Assembly: GCF_002899945.2 (NCBI RefSeq) | Contig: NZ_PPEG02000003.1 | Coordinates: 310,001 to 374,000, forward strand | Direction of reading: 5' to 3' | DNA: 64,000 nucleotides | DNA from: Chryseobacterium viscerum | GTDB lineage: Bacteria > Bacteroidota > Bacteroidia > Flavobacteriales > Weeksellaceae | Shown: piece after piece, positions 46,830 through 56,211 of the stretch | How the letters are laid out: each line of letters begins with the position of its first letter | Numbering within the stretch: position 1 is the first letter of the stretch | Made by a program: the position numbers and the translations under genes | Notes under the pieces: model-generated | What the model was told of the DNA's origin: nothing | The model's input: the letters and a program-made list of their open reading frames with translations, nothing else | The model's database searches: none

Positions 46830-47261
46830 TTAAACCTTCAGGTAGGTTAATTTTAAATCCAGATTATCAACAAACATTTGAATTTTAGAGGTTTCTAGCA
46901 TAATGCGCAGATCCTGTCTGATTTTTTTAAACTGATCATGAAGCGGGCAGGGATGAATTTCTGAGCATTGGTCAAGTCCAAGTCCACACCCTGAGAACAG
47001 CTTATCACCATCTATTTCTCTTACGATATCAGCAATAGAGCTATTCAGGTTTTTCTGATCCATATAAAAACCACCGTTCGGGCCTTTGGCAGATTGTACA
47101 AATCCTTTTCTGCTGAGATCCTGCAAAATTTTGGCGATGAAATGTTCCGGTGAATGAATGCTTTTTGCAATATCTTTAATCCCGACCCTGCTGCCATTTT
47201 TAGACTGCTGGGCAATGTAGATTAAAGCTCTTAAAGCATATTCACAGGTTTTTGAAAACAT
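46830..47261 (-). CDS. Rrf2-family regulator with NsrR/IscR-type cysteines
   Basis: The ATG at 47259-47261 gives a 143-residue protein starting MFSKTCEYALRALIYIAQQS, the standard Rrf2 start; the frame from 47312 adds a spurious leader. It has a winged helix followed by three Cys (Cys92, Cys99, Cys105). Their spacing is close to the [2Fe-2S]/[4Fe-4S] ligands of NsrR and IscR. It would sense NO or Fe-S status and repress its own gene, the cytochrome and ric. TACCTTTG just upstream of its ATG matches the -7 promoter box. Confidence 0.88.
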   Translation of the reverse strand: MFSKTCEYALRALIYIAQQSKNGSRVGIKDIAKSIHSPEHFIAKILQDLSRKGFVQSAKGPNGGFYMDQKNLNSSIADIVREIDGDKLFSGCGLGLDQCSEIHPCPLHDQFKKIRQDLRIMLETSKIQMFVDNLDLKLTYLKV

Positions 47262-47302
47262 TTTTCTGATTTTATGTGACAAAGGTACAAAGAGATTTTT
47301 AA

Positions 47303-47324
47303 TAAAAGACAAATAACTCTTTTA
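47303..47324 (-). promoter_or_regulatory. Rrf2 operator overlapping its own promoter
   Basis: TAAAAGA-N8-TCTTTTA lies 42-63 bp upstream of the Rrf2 start. Read on the - strand, a TTTG that could be the -33 element falls inside this site, 22 bp before the TACCTTTG -7 box. Binding should therefore block the promoter. Confidence 0.68.
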
Positions 47325-47598
47325 TTTTTTTAAATCTGACGAAGGTCATGAAAAACCGTTTTGTCCTGCGATGTTGTGAGTGGCCGGAAGAATAAGGTAT
47401 TTATCCAAAAATTTTAATCCTTAAAATACTAGAGTGATGAAGCAATTATAAAGCAGTAGAGCCAGCGAAAATTCCATTTTTAGTCATCTATCCTTTATTT
47501 CTGTAATTTTTGTTGAAAAAAATAGGAAGTGTAATTTATTTATAAACAGATGTTTGACTTTTTTAGTGAAAATTTTATCATAAAAAAGCGTGGAAAAA
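47325..47598. other. intergenic region before tRNA-Lys
   Basis: No gene is supported. The sequence is AT-rich, with no repeat beyond the Rrf2 site on its left and the tRNA promoter on its right. Confidence 0.4.
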
Positions 47599-47673
47599 TT
47601 TGGATTTAAGAAGCGTTTTTCTATCTTTGCAGTCCCTTAAACAAAGGGATTTACTTGAAAAAGTAAAGTGGCC
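47599..47673 (+). promoter_or_regulatory. tRNA-Lys promoter and conserved leader, copy 1
   Basis: TTTG (47599-47602), a 19-bp spacer and TATCTTTG (47622-47629) match the Bacteroidota promoter consensus exactly. The leader to the tRNA contains CCCTTAAACAAAGGG and ACTTGAAAAAGT hairpins and is identical to copy 2 except for one base. Confidence 0.82.
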
Positions 47674-47746
47674 GACTCGGTAGCTCAGCTGGTAGAGCAA
47701 TACACTTTTAATGTATGGGTCCTGGGTTCGAATCCCAGCCGGGTCA
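47674..47746 (+). tRNA. tRNA-Lys (TTT), copy 1
   Basis: The cloverleaf is complete: acceptor GACTCGG/CCGGGTC, D arm GCTC-GAGC, an anticodon loop CTTTTAA with anticodon TTT, and T arm CTGGG-TTCGAAT-CCCAG. It is 73 nt with no encoded CCA. It is identical to the gene at 57409-57481. Confidence 0.97.
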
Positions 47747-47748
47747 CT

Positions 47749-47782
47749 AAAAAGACATTCTTCTCAGAATGTCTTTTTTTTA
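47749..47782 (+). terminator. terminator of tRNA-Lys copy 1
   Basis: AAAAAGACATTC (47749-47760) faces GAATGTCTTTTTTT (47767-47780). Confidence 0.85.
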
Positions 47783-47954
47783 TTTGTTTTCAGCTTGTTA
47801 TTTATGAGTGGTATAGGTTCTAATATGAGCCTAGTTTTAGATATTCAAAAACTGTTTTTATTAAATTCTAGTTTTTTGGTGAAAATTAAACACAAAACCT
47901 TTCTTTTGTTGCGTAAAGCTAGCTTTTATCCAATAATCAATAATAGAACAAAGA

Positions 47955-48926
47955 CTATAAGTAATAACAATTGCCAAGACCTTTTGGGTAATCAGGATTT
48001 ACTTTTTTTATTGCATCCATCAATTTTGTAGCGGCAAATGTCCCCATTCTGTACGCATCATTGATTTGATATTCATAAGTTTCATCCAGATATTTCGGAA
48101 GAGTTCCTTCGCTTATAGCAACCACTTTTTTATTGGTATTGTTAAGATTTCTTTTGATCAATGAGCTGTGAAGGCCCATCAGCGTTTCATCACTCATCGC
48201 AAAGAAACCATCAAATGAATCATCATCTAATAATAGATCTAATTTCTGCTTTACAATATCAGCCGATTTACAAAATATAATCTCCATTCGGATAGAGGGA
48301 GACTGTTGGATTTTTTTTTCAAAAGACTTGAGTCTGCTTTGTGTGATTTCAAGATTTTCATCACCAAAAATAGCCAGTATATTTTTGCAGCCATGATCAA
48401 TTAGTTTTTCTGCACATTGTTCAGTTGTTTTTATATTATCAAAAATTACAGATTCAAAACTACTTTGGGGAATCGTTTTATCAAAAATAATGACTGGAAT
48501 TTCCATTTCCTTCAATTTCTTTAAATGCTCATCATCTTTTGTTTCCTTTGTAAAAGAAATGAGAATACCATCTACCCTTGAATTGATACAGGTTTCTATA
48601 TGTTCCTTCTCAGATTCATAAGAGTCATCCGATGATAATATAAAAAAACGGTAACCTTCTTTATTCAGAACCGATGAAATACCATTAATAATGGAGGGTA
48701 AAAAAAACATGGAGATCTCCGGAACAATAAGGCCAATTACCTTAGAAGATTTTTTCCTAAAACTGATCGCAAAATCATTGGGAATATAATTAAACATTTC
48801 AGACGCTTCCTTCACCTTAAGTTTTACAGAACTGCTGATATCAGGATGATCCTTCAATGCTCTGGACACTGTTGAAGGACTAATATTAAGCATCTTTGCA
48901 AGGTCTTTTAAGGTTGTTCTTTTCAT
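47955..48926 (-). CDS. LacI-family regulator of the sugar island
   Basis: The 323-residue protein has a LacI HTH (TLKDLAKMLNISPSTVSRALKD) and a periplasmic-binding-protein-like ligand domain. It is divergent from a TonB-receptor gene that carries a perfect LacI-type palindrome in its upstream region. It probably responds to a sugar such as sucrose or its products. The C-terminus (YPKGLGNCYYL) is a few residues shorter than usual but shows no break. Confidence 0.88.
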   Translation of the reverse strand: MKRTTLKDLAKMLNISPSTVSRALKDHPDISSSVKLKVKEASEMFNYIPNDFAISFRKKSSKVIGLIVPEISMFFLPSIINGISSVLNKEGYRFFILSSDDSYESEKEHIETCINSRVDGILISFTKETKDDEHLKKLKEMEIPVIIFDKTIPQSSFESVIFDNIKTTEQCAEKLIDHGCKNILAIFGDENLEITQSRLKSFEKKIQQSPSIRMEIIFCKSADIVKQKLDLLLDDDSFDGFFAMSDETLMGLHSSLIKRNLNNTNKKVVAISEGTLPKYLDETYEYQINDAYRMGTFAATKLMDAIKKVNPDYPKGLGNCYYL

Positions 48927-49059
48927 TCTGATGGTTCAATGTTAATTATCGGGAGAAAATAAGAATAATTACGCGATATTATTTTGTTAATATTTGTTAA
49001 ATAAATACAGCTAATTTGTTAATGAAAAGTTAATTTTAAATAAAGTTATCCACTGCAAT

Positions 49060-49073
49060 CGTTTGCGCAAACG
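49060..49073 (+). promoter_or_regulatory. LacI-family operator
   Basis: CGTTTGCGCAAACG is a perfect 14-bp palindrome with a central CG, the classic LacI-family half-sites. It lies between the LacI gene and the TonB receptor, about 60 bp before a -7-like TACTTTTG (49135-49142). Confidence 0.78.
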
Positions 49074-49168
49074 TTTGAAATTAATATACTCTTAACACCC
49101 CGTTAAAAATCATTTTTTAAGACCCTAAAAAAAATACTTTTGAGACATAACAAAAATCTAAAAATGCT

Positions 49169-51586
49169 ATGGAATCACAAGTAATAAAGAAATTACTGAT
49201 TTTCGGGACAATGAATATAGCAGCTTTTATGCTCTCTCAGAATACCGTTCATGATACACTATCAGCCAAAGATAAGGTGATAGACGAAGTAGTCATTACG
49301 GGTAATTCTAATCCTAAATCTTCTATCAAGACCAGTACTTCAATTTCAACCTTAAAACAGGCAGATATTATCAATGCTTCACCGAGAACAACTGCCGAAA
49401 TTTTTAGAACGATTCCGGGGATCCGTGCTGAATCTTCAGGAGGTGAAGGGAACTCGAATATTACAGTAAGGGGAGTTCCTGTTTCTGCCGGGGGATCACG
49501 ATATCTGCTGATCCAGGAAGATGGGCTTCCGGTAATGCAGTTTGGAGATATTGCATTTGGAACACAGGATCAGTTTACCAGATTCGATTCTTTTGTATCT
49601 AGGGTTGAGGCACTGAGAGGAGGTTCAGCATCCGTTTTTGCATCCAACTCACCAGCGGGTATTATCAACTTTATTACAAAAACAGGTGAAAAGGCAGGGG
49701 GTAGCATTATGCAGCAGGTCGGTCTGAATTATAAAAACTTCAGAACCGATATTGATTATGGAACTCCTTTGGGGAAAGATTTTTATATTGGAATAGGGGG
49801 TTTTTACAGAGGAGGAGACGGTCCAAGAAAAACAGGATATACCTCTAATAATGGAGGACAATTTCGATTGTCTTTATTAAAGAAGTTTGAAAAAGGAAGT
49901 GTAAGAATTTATGGTAAATATCTTGATGACCGGACGGCTGCCTATATGCCGATGCCTATTGCCGTTTCGGGTTCAGACTCCAATCCGGATTATACTTCTC
50001 TGAGCAATTATAATATCTTAACGGGGGCATTACAATCTTCTAACTTCAAAAATGATATTACTTTTGGAGGAAATGGGCAGATTCTGAAAAGCGATATCCG
50101 TGATGGAATGCATTCTGTATCCAAAACAGTAGGACTGGAATTTAATTATGATTTTGGTTCTGGTTGGAAGTTAGATGCCAAAGCAAGGTATGCCGCCAAT
50201 GACGGTCAGTTTTTAGCCCCTTTCCCAGCTTCCGTAGGCAGCAAGTCTGAAATTCTGGAATCTGTTGCTGGATATGGAAGCGCAGTATACGCAGGAACCA
50301 ATACGCCTGTAGACAGTAATGCAAAATATATGAAAACAGTTTTGTTCAATACCAAACTGAATAATCTCAACAACTTTTTCAGTGATTTGAATATCAGTAA
50401 AAAATGGAATAAAGCAAAACTTAATGCCGGGGTTTACAACAGCAGACAAAATATCAACCTATCATGGAACTGGAATACTTACCTGATGGAAGTTTCTGAT
50501 AACAATGCCAGACTGGTGGATATTGTAAGCAATACAGGAACCAAAATTACAGATCATGGGCTTCTTCATTATGGTGTTCCGGAGTGGGGAGGTGTCAACA
50601 GAAATTATGATATCAAATATTCGGTGATCGCACCCCATGCTCAGGTGGAACTCAATCCTATTGAAAATTTAACCCTGGATTTTGGAGCAAGATATGATTT
50701 TGGAAATGTATCGGGAAGCTTTTCCGGAACAAAAAATACAACCCGCACCATTGATGTGAATCAAAACGGAATTCTTGAAACCCCTGAACTTTCAGTAGCG
50801 GTAGTAGACGGAACTGTTCCCGTGGATTATAAATATGGAATTTTCGGGTATTCATTGGGTGCCAACTATGCCCTTAATGCCCATCATGCAGTCTTTGCCA
50901 GAGTAAGCCAGGGAGGAAGTGCTTCTGCCGACAGAATCCTTTTTGCAGGATACAATTATACCAATAATGATGATCCTGCTTTAGATGCTGTAAAGGTGAA
51001 TAAACTCAATCAGATTGAAGCCGGTTATAAAGTAAGGGGAGCTAATTATTTCCTGAATACGACCTTTTTTCATGCAAGAACCATTGAGGCCAATTATGAA
51101 GCAACTACCCAGCTGAGAACAGAAAATAAATACCAGTCGTGGGGAATTGAGTTCGACGGATTCTATAAAATCAATAAAAATTTTGACATCAAGGCAGGCC
51201 TTACGTATACCCACGCTGAAATTAAAAATGCAATTGATCCGACTATCATAGGAAATATGCCGAGAAGAACTCCAAAATTCATGTATTCATTCAACCCGAA
51301 TGTGAATATTGAAAAGCTGAGCTTGGGTTTCTTTGCCATAGGATCTACAAAAGCGTTTACTCAGGATAGCAATAAGCTGATTATGCCGGGTTATGTAATT
51401 ATAAATCCATACATTTCGTATAGAGTATTGAATAATTTGACACTGAATGTCAATGCCAACAATATATTCAATGCGCTTGCCATTACAGAAGCAGAAGAGG
51501 GATCATTACAGGGAACCAATGGAATAGTCAGAGCAAGAACATTGCCGGGAAGAACCTTTGGAGCAAGCGTAAAGTTTGACTTCTAA
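49169..51586 (+). CDS. TonB-dependent receptor of the sugar island
   Basis: The 805-residue receptor has a signal peptide and a plug starting DEVVITGNSNPKSSI, with the conserved EIFRTIPGIRAE and NITVRGVP segments. The barrel ends in a terminal Phe (FGASVKFDF). It lacks the CarboxypepD-reg domain of the other receptor. Within the LacI-controlled unit it would bring the sugar across the outer membrane. Its sequence style resembles FecA-like rather than SusC receptors. Confidence 0.88.
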   Translation: MESQVIKKLLIFGTMNIAAFMLSQNTVHDTLSAKDKVIDEVVITGNSNPKSSIKTSTSISTLKQADIINASPRTTAEIFRTIPGIRAESSGGEGNSNITVRGVPVSAGGSRYLLIQEDGLPVMQFGDIAFGTQDQFTRFDSFVSRVEALRGGSASVFASNSPAGIINFITKTGEKAGGSIMQQVGLNYKNFRTDIDYGTPLGKDFYIGIGGFYRGGDGPRKTGYTSNNGGQFRLSLLKKFEKGSVRIYGKYLDDRTAAYMPMPIAVSGSDSNPDYTSLSNYNILTGALQSSNFKNDITFGGNGQILKSDIRDGMHSVSKTVGLEFNYDFGSGWKLDAKARYAANDGQFLAPFPASVGSKSEILESVAGYGSAVYAGTNTPVDSNAKYMKTVLFNTKLNNLNNFFSDLNISKKWNKAKLNAGVYNSRQNINLSWNWNTYLMEVSDNNARLVDIVSNTGTKITDHGLLHYGVPEWGGVNRNYDIKYSVIAPHAQVELNPIENLTLDFGARYDFGNVSGSFSGTKNTTRTIDVNQNGILETPELSVAVVDGTVPVDYKYGIFGYSLGANYALNAHHAVFARVSQGGSASADRILFAGYNYTNNDDPALDAVKVNKLNQIEAGYKVRGANYFLNTTFFHARTIEANYEATTQLRTENKYQSWGIEFDGFYKINKNFDIKAGLTYTHAEIKNAIDPTIIGNMPRRTPKFMYSFNPNVNIEKLSLGFFAIGSTKAFTQDSNKLIMPGYVIINPYISYRVLNNLTLNVNANNIFNALAITEAEEGSLQGTNGIVRARTLPGRTFGASVKFDF

Positions 51587-51651
51587 GCGGGTGATAAAAC
51601 TTTATTAGAAACATTTATTATCATTATATACAAAAACTTATTCTATCATAT

Positions 51652-52773
51652 ATGTTTACACAACAAGCCTTACAGGTTATAGAGCAGTCCATCTCCGGGC
51701 AAGGGATTCTTGCCTCTTCTGAAAGAAAAGATAATTATGCAAGAGTCTGGTCCAGAGATTCTATGATGACGGGTATTACAGGGGTTTTAATTAAGAATAA
51801 AAACATCGTGGATGGTTTGGAAAAATCAATAAAAACACTTTCAGCGCATCAGGCTGAAAATGGCCAGATTCCTTCAAATGTTGATGGTGAAAAGGCAAGT
51901 TACGGAACACTGGTAGGTAGAACAGATGCCACGATTTGGTGGATCATAGGAGCTTGTGAATATATCATGTATTCTGGAGATGAAAATTTGAAAGCAACTT
52001 TAAAAGAAAAAATAGATAAAGCTTTTTCTTGTCTAAAAACATGGGAATTCAATCAGAGAGGTTTGCTATACAGCCCGTTGGGAGGGAATTGGGCAGATGA
52101 ATATATCACTTCGGGATATGTTCTCTATGATAATGTACTCCGTTATTGGGCTTTAGAAAGAGCAGCAGAATTATATGAGGATGAAAGTTTAAAATCTCTC
52201 GCTGAAACCACAAAAAAACTGATAGAAAATAATTTCAGGAAAAATAGTTCTCAAACAGCAAAATATCATGAGACTGCATATCAAAAAGCAAATGACAAGC
52301 CTTATTTATGGGCATCATTGAATGCCAATGGCTATGATGAAAGATTTGATCTCGCTGGAAATGCTTTAGCGGTTCTTTTAGGTTTTGATTTAGATTTAGA
52401 TGCTTTCACTCATTTTTTAGAAAAATTGAGTCTGGAGTTTGGGCATTGGATGCTGCCTGTTTTTTATCCCATTGTATTTCCAAATACTACAGACTGGAAT
52501 TTACTGGAAAACAATTATAGTTATGACTTCAAAAATCAGCCTTATCATTTCCACAACGGTGGATCCTGGCCTATATACCTTGGGTGGCTTTGTTTGGGAT
52601 TGAAGAAAAGAAATTATCATGAAATATCTCTAAAAATTGTCAATCAATATGAAAAGCTTCTCACAGAGAAAGGGGCCAGTTTCAGAGAATACTATTCTAC
52701 AGATAAGCTCATCCCTTCAGGGACAAATCACCTGTGTTTTTCGGCTTCAGGCTATCTTTTGATGAAGATATAA
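51652..52773 (+). CDS. GH100-like neutral/alkaline invertase (probable)
   Basis: The 373-residue protein has no signal peptide, so it acts in the cytoplasm. RVWSRDSMM (Asp36) and VGRTDATIWWIIG (Asp92) followed by NWADEYITSGYVLYDN resemble the alpha/alpha-toroid core of GH100 neutral invertases, which hydrolyse sucrose to glucose and fructose. It is shorter than plant invertases and near the size of bacterial ones. The neighbours (SLC45-type symporter and SemiSWEET) support a sucrose role. Other alpha/alpha-barrel hydrolases, such as amylo-1,6-glucosidase relatives, cannot be excluded. Confidence 0.72.
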   Translation: MFTQQALQVIEQSISGQGILASSERKDNYARVWSRDSMMTGITGVLIKNKNIVDGLEKSIKTLSAHQAENGQIPSNVDGEKASYGTLVGRTDATIWWIIGACEYIMYSGDENLKATLKEKIDKAFSCLKTWEFNQRGLLYSPLGGNWADEYITSGYVLYDNVLRYWALERAAELYEDESLKSLAETTKKLIENNFRKNSSQTAKYHETAYQKANDKPYLWASLNANGYDERFDLAGNALAVLLGFDLDLDAFTHFLEKLSLEFGHWMLPVFYPIVFPNTTDWNLLENNYSYDFKNQPYHFHNGGSWPIYLGWLCLGLKKRNYHEISLKIVNQYEKLLTEKGASFREYYSTDKLIPSGTNHLCFSASGYLLMKI

Positions 52774-52832
52774 AGATAAAAATCAGGACGATTTACAACA
52801 AGAATTATTTATTTTTTAAAACGGATTAAAAG

Positions 52833-53471
52833 ATGATTGGAGATGTTATTAATTTGGAGCTGAAACATTTGGATACGGCTGAAAATATTTACAAAATAAT
52901 AAAGGAAACGTTTGATCATACCCAAAAGTGGGCTATAGGGATTTGCGGCGAAAGCGGCAGTGGAAAGTCAATCACGGCCTTTGCTCTTAAAAATGTCTTG
53001 GAGAAAAATGGCATCAAGAGCCTGGTGATACAGATGGATGATTACTTTAGACTTCCTCCGAAAAGCAATCATGAGAACAGACAGAAAAGCCTGGATAATG
53101 TAGGTATACATGAAGTTCATTTGGATAGGATTCAGGAAAACATAGAGCAGTTTAAAGAGGGAAAATCCTTTATTTCAAAACCTCTTGTTCATTATGCTGA
53201 AAATTCTATTACGGAAGAAATTCTTGAAATAGAAGATATTCAGGTTCTTATTATTGAAGGAACTTATATATTGAATATTGATGACTTTGATTTCAGTATT
53301 TTCATTGACCGTGATTATCAAGATACTTACGAAAACCGAATGAAAAGAAACCGGGATGAGCAAAGTGACTTCGTTGAAAAAGTGTTGGATATTGAACACC
53401 ACATCATCCTTCAGTTCAAACAAAAGGCAAATATGATACTTGATAAGAACTATCAAATTGTAAAGTCATAA
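52833..53471 (+). CDS. uridine-kinase-like P-loop kinase
   Basis: The 212-residue protein has a P-loop GESGSGKS (residues 39-46), the substrate-side motif QMDDYF (Asp69-Asp70) and IIEGTYIL, the pattern of the uridine kinase / phosphoribulokinase family. It is embedded between a probable invertase gene and a sugar symporter gene, not with nucleotide genes. The unit has no ROK or PfkB sugar kinase, so this protein may phosphorylate a sugar released inside the cell. That substrate is an inference. Confidence 0.75.
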   Translation: MIGDVINLELKHLDTAENIYKIIKETFDHTQKWAIGICGESGSGKSITAFALKNVLEKNGIKSLVIQMDDYFRLPPKSNHENRQKSLDNVGIHEVHLDRIQENIEQFKEGKSFISKPLVHYAENSITEEILEIEDIQVLIIEGTYILNIDDFDFSIFIDRDYQDTYENRMKRNRDEQSDFVEKVLDIEHHIILQFKQKANMILDKNYQIVKS

Positions 53472-53474
53472 ATT

Positions 53475-54878
53475 ATGAATAAGAAAATAATACCGAGACT
53501 GAGTTTTTGGCAGATATGGAATATGAATGTTGGTTTCTTTGGAATTCAGTATAGCTTTGGATTGCAGCAGACTGCTGTGAATCCGCTGTATTCTTTTTTG
53601 GGGGCTCACGCAGATCAGCTTCCAATCCTCAATCTGGCAGGCCCGGTTACGGGATTGCTTATTCAGCCGTTGATAGGAGCAATAAGTGATAAAACATGGA
53701 GTGTAAAATGGGGACGCCGGAAGCCTTTCTTCTTGTTGGGAGCTATATTGTGTAGTCTGGCATTGTTTGTTTTTCCATTCAGTTCTTCGATTTGGATGGC
53801 GGTAGGGCTTCTATGGATCCTGGATGCAGCCAATAACACGGCTATGGAACCTTACAGGGCTTTTATCGGAGATAAGCTCCCGGAAGAACAGCAGACCTAT
53901 GGTTTTCAGATGCAGAGTCTGTTTGTAGGGGGTGGAATCACACTGGCTAATCTTTCTCTTTTTATTTTTCAAAAATATTTTGGAGGCAGTTCAGAATCAG
54001 GAGGTATACCCACATGGGTTTATTATTCATTTTTCTTAGGTTCTTTCTGTTCCGTTGCTTCTGTAGTGTGGTCTGTGTACAAAACACCGGAAATTCCTCC
54101 CACAGACGAAGAACTTATTCAACTAAAAGCTGAGAAAGAAAATGATACAGTATTTACACCATTTATCGATATTTTCAAAGCCATTGTTAATATGCCGAAA
54201 ATACTCTGGCAGTTGGCACTGGTCTACTTATTTCAGTGGTATGCGCTCTTTTGTTACTGGCAGTTTGCCACACCTATGATCAAGCAGACCCTGTACCATG
54301 TTTCCGAAATTGATGAAGAAAGAGCCAATCGGTTTGTTGAGCTGTCGAAAAATGGCTTTTCAGTGCCTCAGAATGATCTGCTCTGGGCCAAAAATATACT
54401 TCATCTTGTGGAACAAGCTGTTGGGCAGACAGGTCTGATGAATGGATTTTATAATTTCATTACAATGATATCAGCACTTCTCTTGATTCCATTCGCTCTG
54501 AAGTTTTCTGCCAAAAATGTATATGCCTTCTGTCTTTTGGCAACAGGAATATCATTACTGGTATTACCGCTTTGCACCAATGAATATATAATATTATTAC
54601 CGATGGTCCTTTTTGGAATTGGATGGGCGGCCATGATGGGACTTCCTTATTCTATGGTATCTCCATCTATCCCAGCAAACAAAAGGGGAGTTTATATGGG
54701 GGTGATTAATATGATGATCGTTATTCCTATGCTGATACAGACCTTGACTTTCGGAGCTTTTTACAAATATATATTAGGCAGTAATCCTGCTGATGCAATC
54801 AGAATTGCAGGGATTTTGTTCCTACTGGCCTCTTTTTCAGTAATTCTTATGAAGGTAAATAGGCCGGCGGCAGATTAG
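53475..54878 (+). CDS. SLC45/GPH-type sugar:proton symporter
   Basis: The 467-residue protein has twelve membrane segments and KWGRRKPFF (residues 78-86), the family motif RWGRRRPF seen in sucrose and maltose symporters of the SLC45 / plant SUC group. It starts 3 bp after the kinase gene. It probably carries sucrose (or a related disaccharide) across the inner membrane. The loop at about residues 205-235 is unusually charged and acidic. Confidence 0.82.
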   Translation: MNKKIIPRLSFWQIWNMNVGFFGIQYSFGLQQTAVNPLYSFLGAHADQLPILNLAGPVTGLLIQPLIGAISDKTWSVKWGRRKPFFLLGAILCSLALFVFPFSSSIWMAVGLLWILDAANNTAMEPYRAFIGDKLPEEQQTYGFQMQSLFVGGGITLANLSLFIFQKYFGGSSESGGIPTWVYYSFFLGSFCSVASVVWSVYKTPEIPPTDEELIQLKAEKENDTVFTPFIDIFKAIVNMPKILWQLALVYLFQWYALFCYWQFATPMIKQTLYHVSEIDEERANRFVELSKNGFSVPQNDLLWAKNILHLVEQAVGQTGLMNGFYNFITMISALLLIPFALKFSAKNVYAFCLLATGISLLVLPLCTNEYIILLPMVLFGIGWAAMMGLPYSMVSPSIPANKRGVYMGVINMMIVIPMLIQTLTFGAFYKYILGSNPADAIRIAGILFLLASFSVILMKVNRPAAD

Positions 54879-54960
54879 TTTGTGTGATAAATTTGTTGTC
54901 CAGCTTTGATTGCTTGGCATAATAATTTCAATTATTGGATGCTACTTAACTAGGATAATT

Positions 54961-55221
54961 ATGAATGAAAAAGTAATGCAAATATTAGGATGGGTAGCTA
55001 CCGTTACGGCAATGGCTATGTATTTTTCTTATATCCCACAGATATCTCATAATTTAAATGGTGATAAAGGAGACTGGCTCCAGCCTTTGGTTGCTGCCAT
55101 CAACTGTAGTCTTTGGGTTATCTACGGCTTTATTAAAAAGCCAAAAAGAGATTGGCCGATTGTGGTTGCCAATTCCCCAGGTGTTTTTTTTGGAATATTT
55201 GCTTTTATGACTGCCTTATAA
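54961..55221 (+). CDS. SemiSWEET sugar transporter
   Basis: The ATG at 54961 gives 86 residues, the standard SemiSWEET size; an upstream TTG frame adds an unlikely leader. It has three helices with the SYIPQI motif (Pro26-Gln27), CSLWVIYG and NSPGVFFG. SemiSWEETs form dimers and facilitate glucose or sucrose movement. With the SLC45-type symporter it gives the island two inner-membrane sugar routes, perhaps for uptake and for release of a product. Confidence 0.88.
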   Translation: MNEKVMQILGWVATVTAMAMYFSYIPQISHNLNGDKGDWLQPLVAAINCSLWVIYGFIKKPKRDWPIVVANSPGVFFGIFAFMTAL

Positions 55222-55230
55222 AATGGTCTT

Positions 55231-55395
55231 TTATATCTTCGATTGTTTATCTTCCCGGAATATCTTTTTCCAGGCCGGATAGGTAAAGAAAGTATCCTTG
55301 AAATCTGATTCAGGTTTTGCTGGTTGAAAATCTAGTCCTTTATCATCGTTTCAGGCAGTGTATAACGGTATCTTTGTAGGCAAATTGCGCGGAAT
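55231..55395 (-). pseudogene. decayed gene fragment on the - strand
   Basis: A - strand frame reads HIPRNLPTKIPLYTA, then a TGA, then NDDKGLDFQPAKPESDF and a further 22 residues containing TYPAWKKIFRE before a TAA at 55231-55233. The sense is protein-like but it has no start and one internal stop. It runs up to the 5' end of the AraC gene on the other strand. The family is not recognised. Confidence 0.35.
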
Positions 55396-56211
55396 ATGAA
55401 ATTCATTCACCAGATTGATCCATTGAAATTTATCTTTTTTGAGCTGCCTCATTGCCCTGATCATTATTTTCAAAGTTCTCAGCGGACCCATTTTTTTGAA
55501 ATGATCTGGATAAAAGATCATACCGGGGATGAAAGTGATAGGAGTGAAGGGAATAATTACATCTATCTCATTCCTCCATATCGTTTTACAAAATTAGATC
55601 TGGAAGATAAAAAAGGCTGTATACTCTCTTTTAAAAGAGACTATCTGGAAGAGGATGACAAAGAATATGCATTGGATGTCTTCAATCTTTTCAATATGCA
55701 TGGGCAGTTTAGTGGTTTTTCAATAGACCGTAATACGGCAGAAACCTTGAGTCATCTGGTCGTATTGATAAAGAAAGAGTATAATGATCCAATGGGAACC
55801 TATTTGGTTTTAAAAGCACTTTTGAAAGTTCTCTTATTAAATCTTATCCGCATCAACCAACATTATTTTTTAGATCAGGATGTCAACCAGAAAAGGGTTT
55901 ATCAGTTCATTATGCTGATGGATGAATATTACAAAACAGAGCGAAAAGCGGACTTTTATTCTTCAAAAATGGGGATCAGTGAAAAACGGATCAATCAGAT
56001 TCTGAAAGAGAAAATGGACCGAACGCTTACGCAGCTGCTCCACGAAAGGCTTATTGTAGAGGCAGATCGGATGCTGGTTTCCAGTGAATTCACGATAAAA
56101 GAAATTGCATACCATCTGAGTTTTGATGATCCTGCATATTTTTCCAGATTTTATAAAAATATGACAGGGCAGACCCCTGAAGATTTTAGAAACCAGACTA
56201 TTGGGATGTAA
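55396..56211 (+). CDS. AraC-family regulator
   Basis: The 271-residue protein has a cupin-like N-terminal half and a C-terminal AraC HTH pair (about residues 165-265) with AYHLSFDDPAYFSRFYKNMTGQTPEDFR. It lies upstream of a PhlG-like hydrolase gene on the same strand, 200 bp away, and is likely its regulator. TATCTTTG at 55369-55376 resembles a -7 box for it. Confidence 0.85.
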   Translation: MKFIHQIDPLKFIFFELPHCPDHYFQSSQRTHFFEMIWIKDHTGDESDRSEGNNYIYLIPPYRFTKLDLEDKKGCILSFKRDYLEEDDKEYALDVFNLFNMHGQFSGFSIDRNTAETLSHLVVLIKKEYNDPMGTYLVLKALLKVLLLNLIRINQHYFLDQDVNQKRVYQFIMLMDEYYKTERKADFYSSKMGISEKRINQILKEKMDRTLTQLLHERLIVEADRMLVSSEFTIKEIAYHLSFDDPAYFSRFYKNMTGQTPEDFRNQTIGM

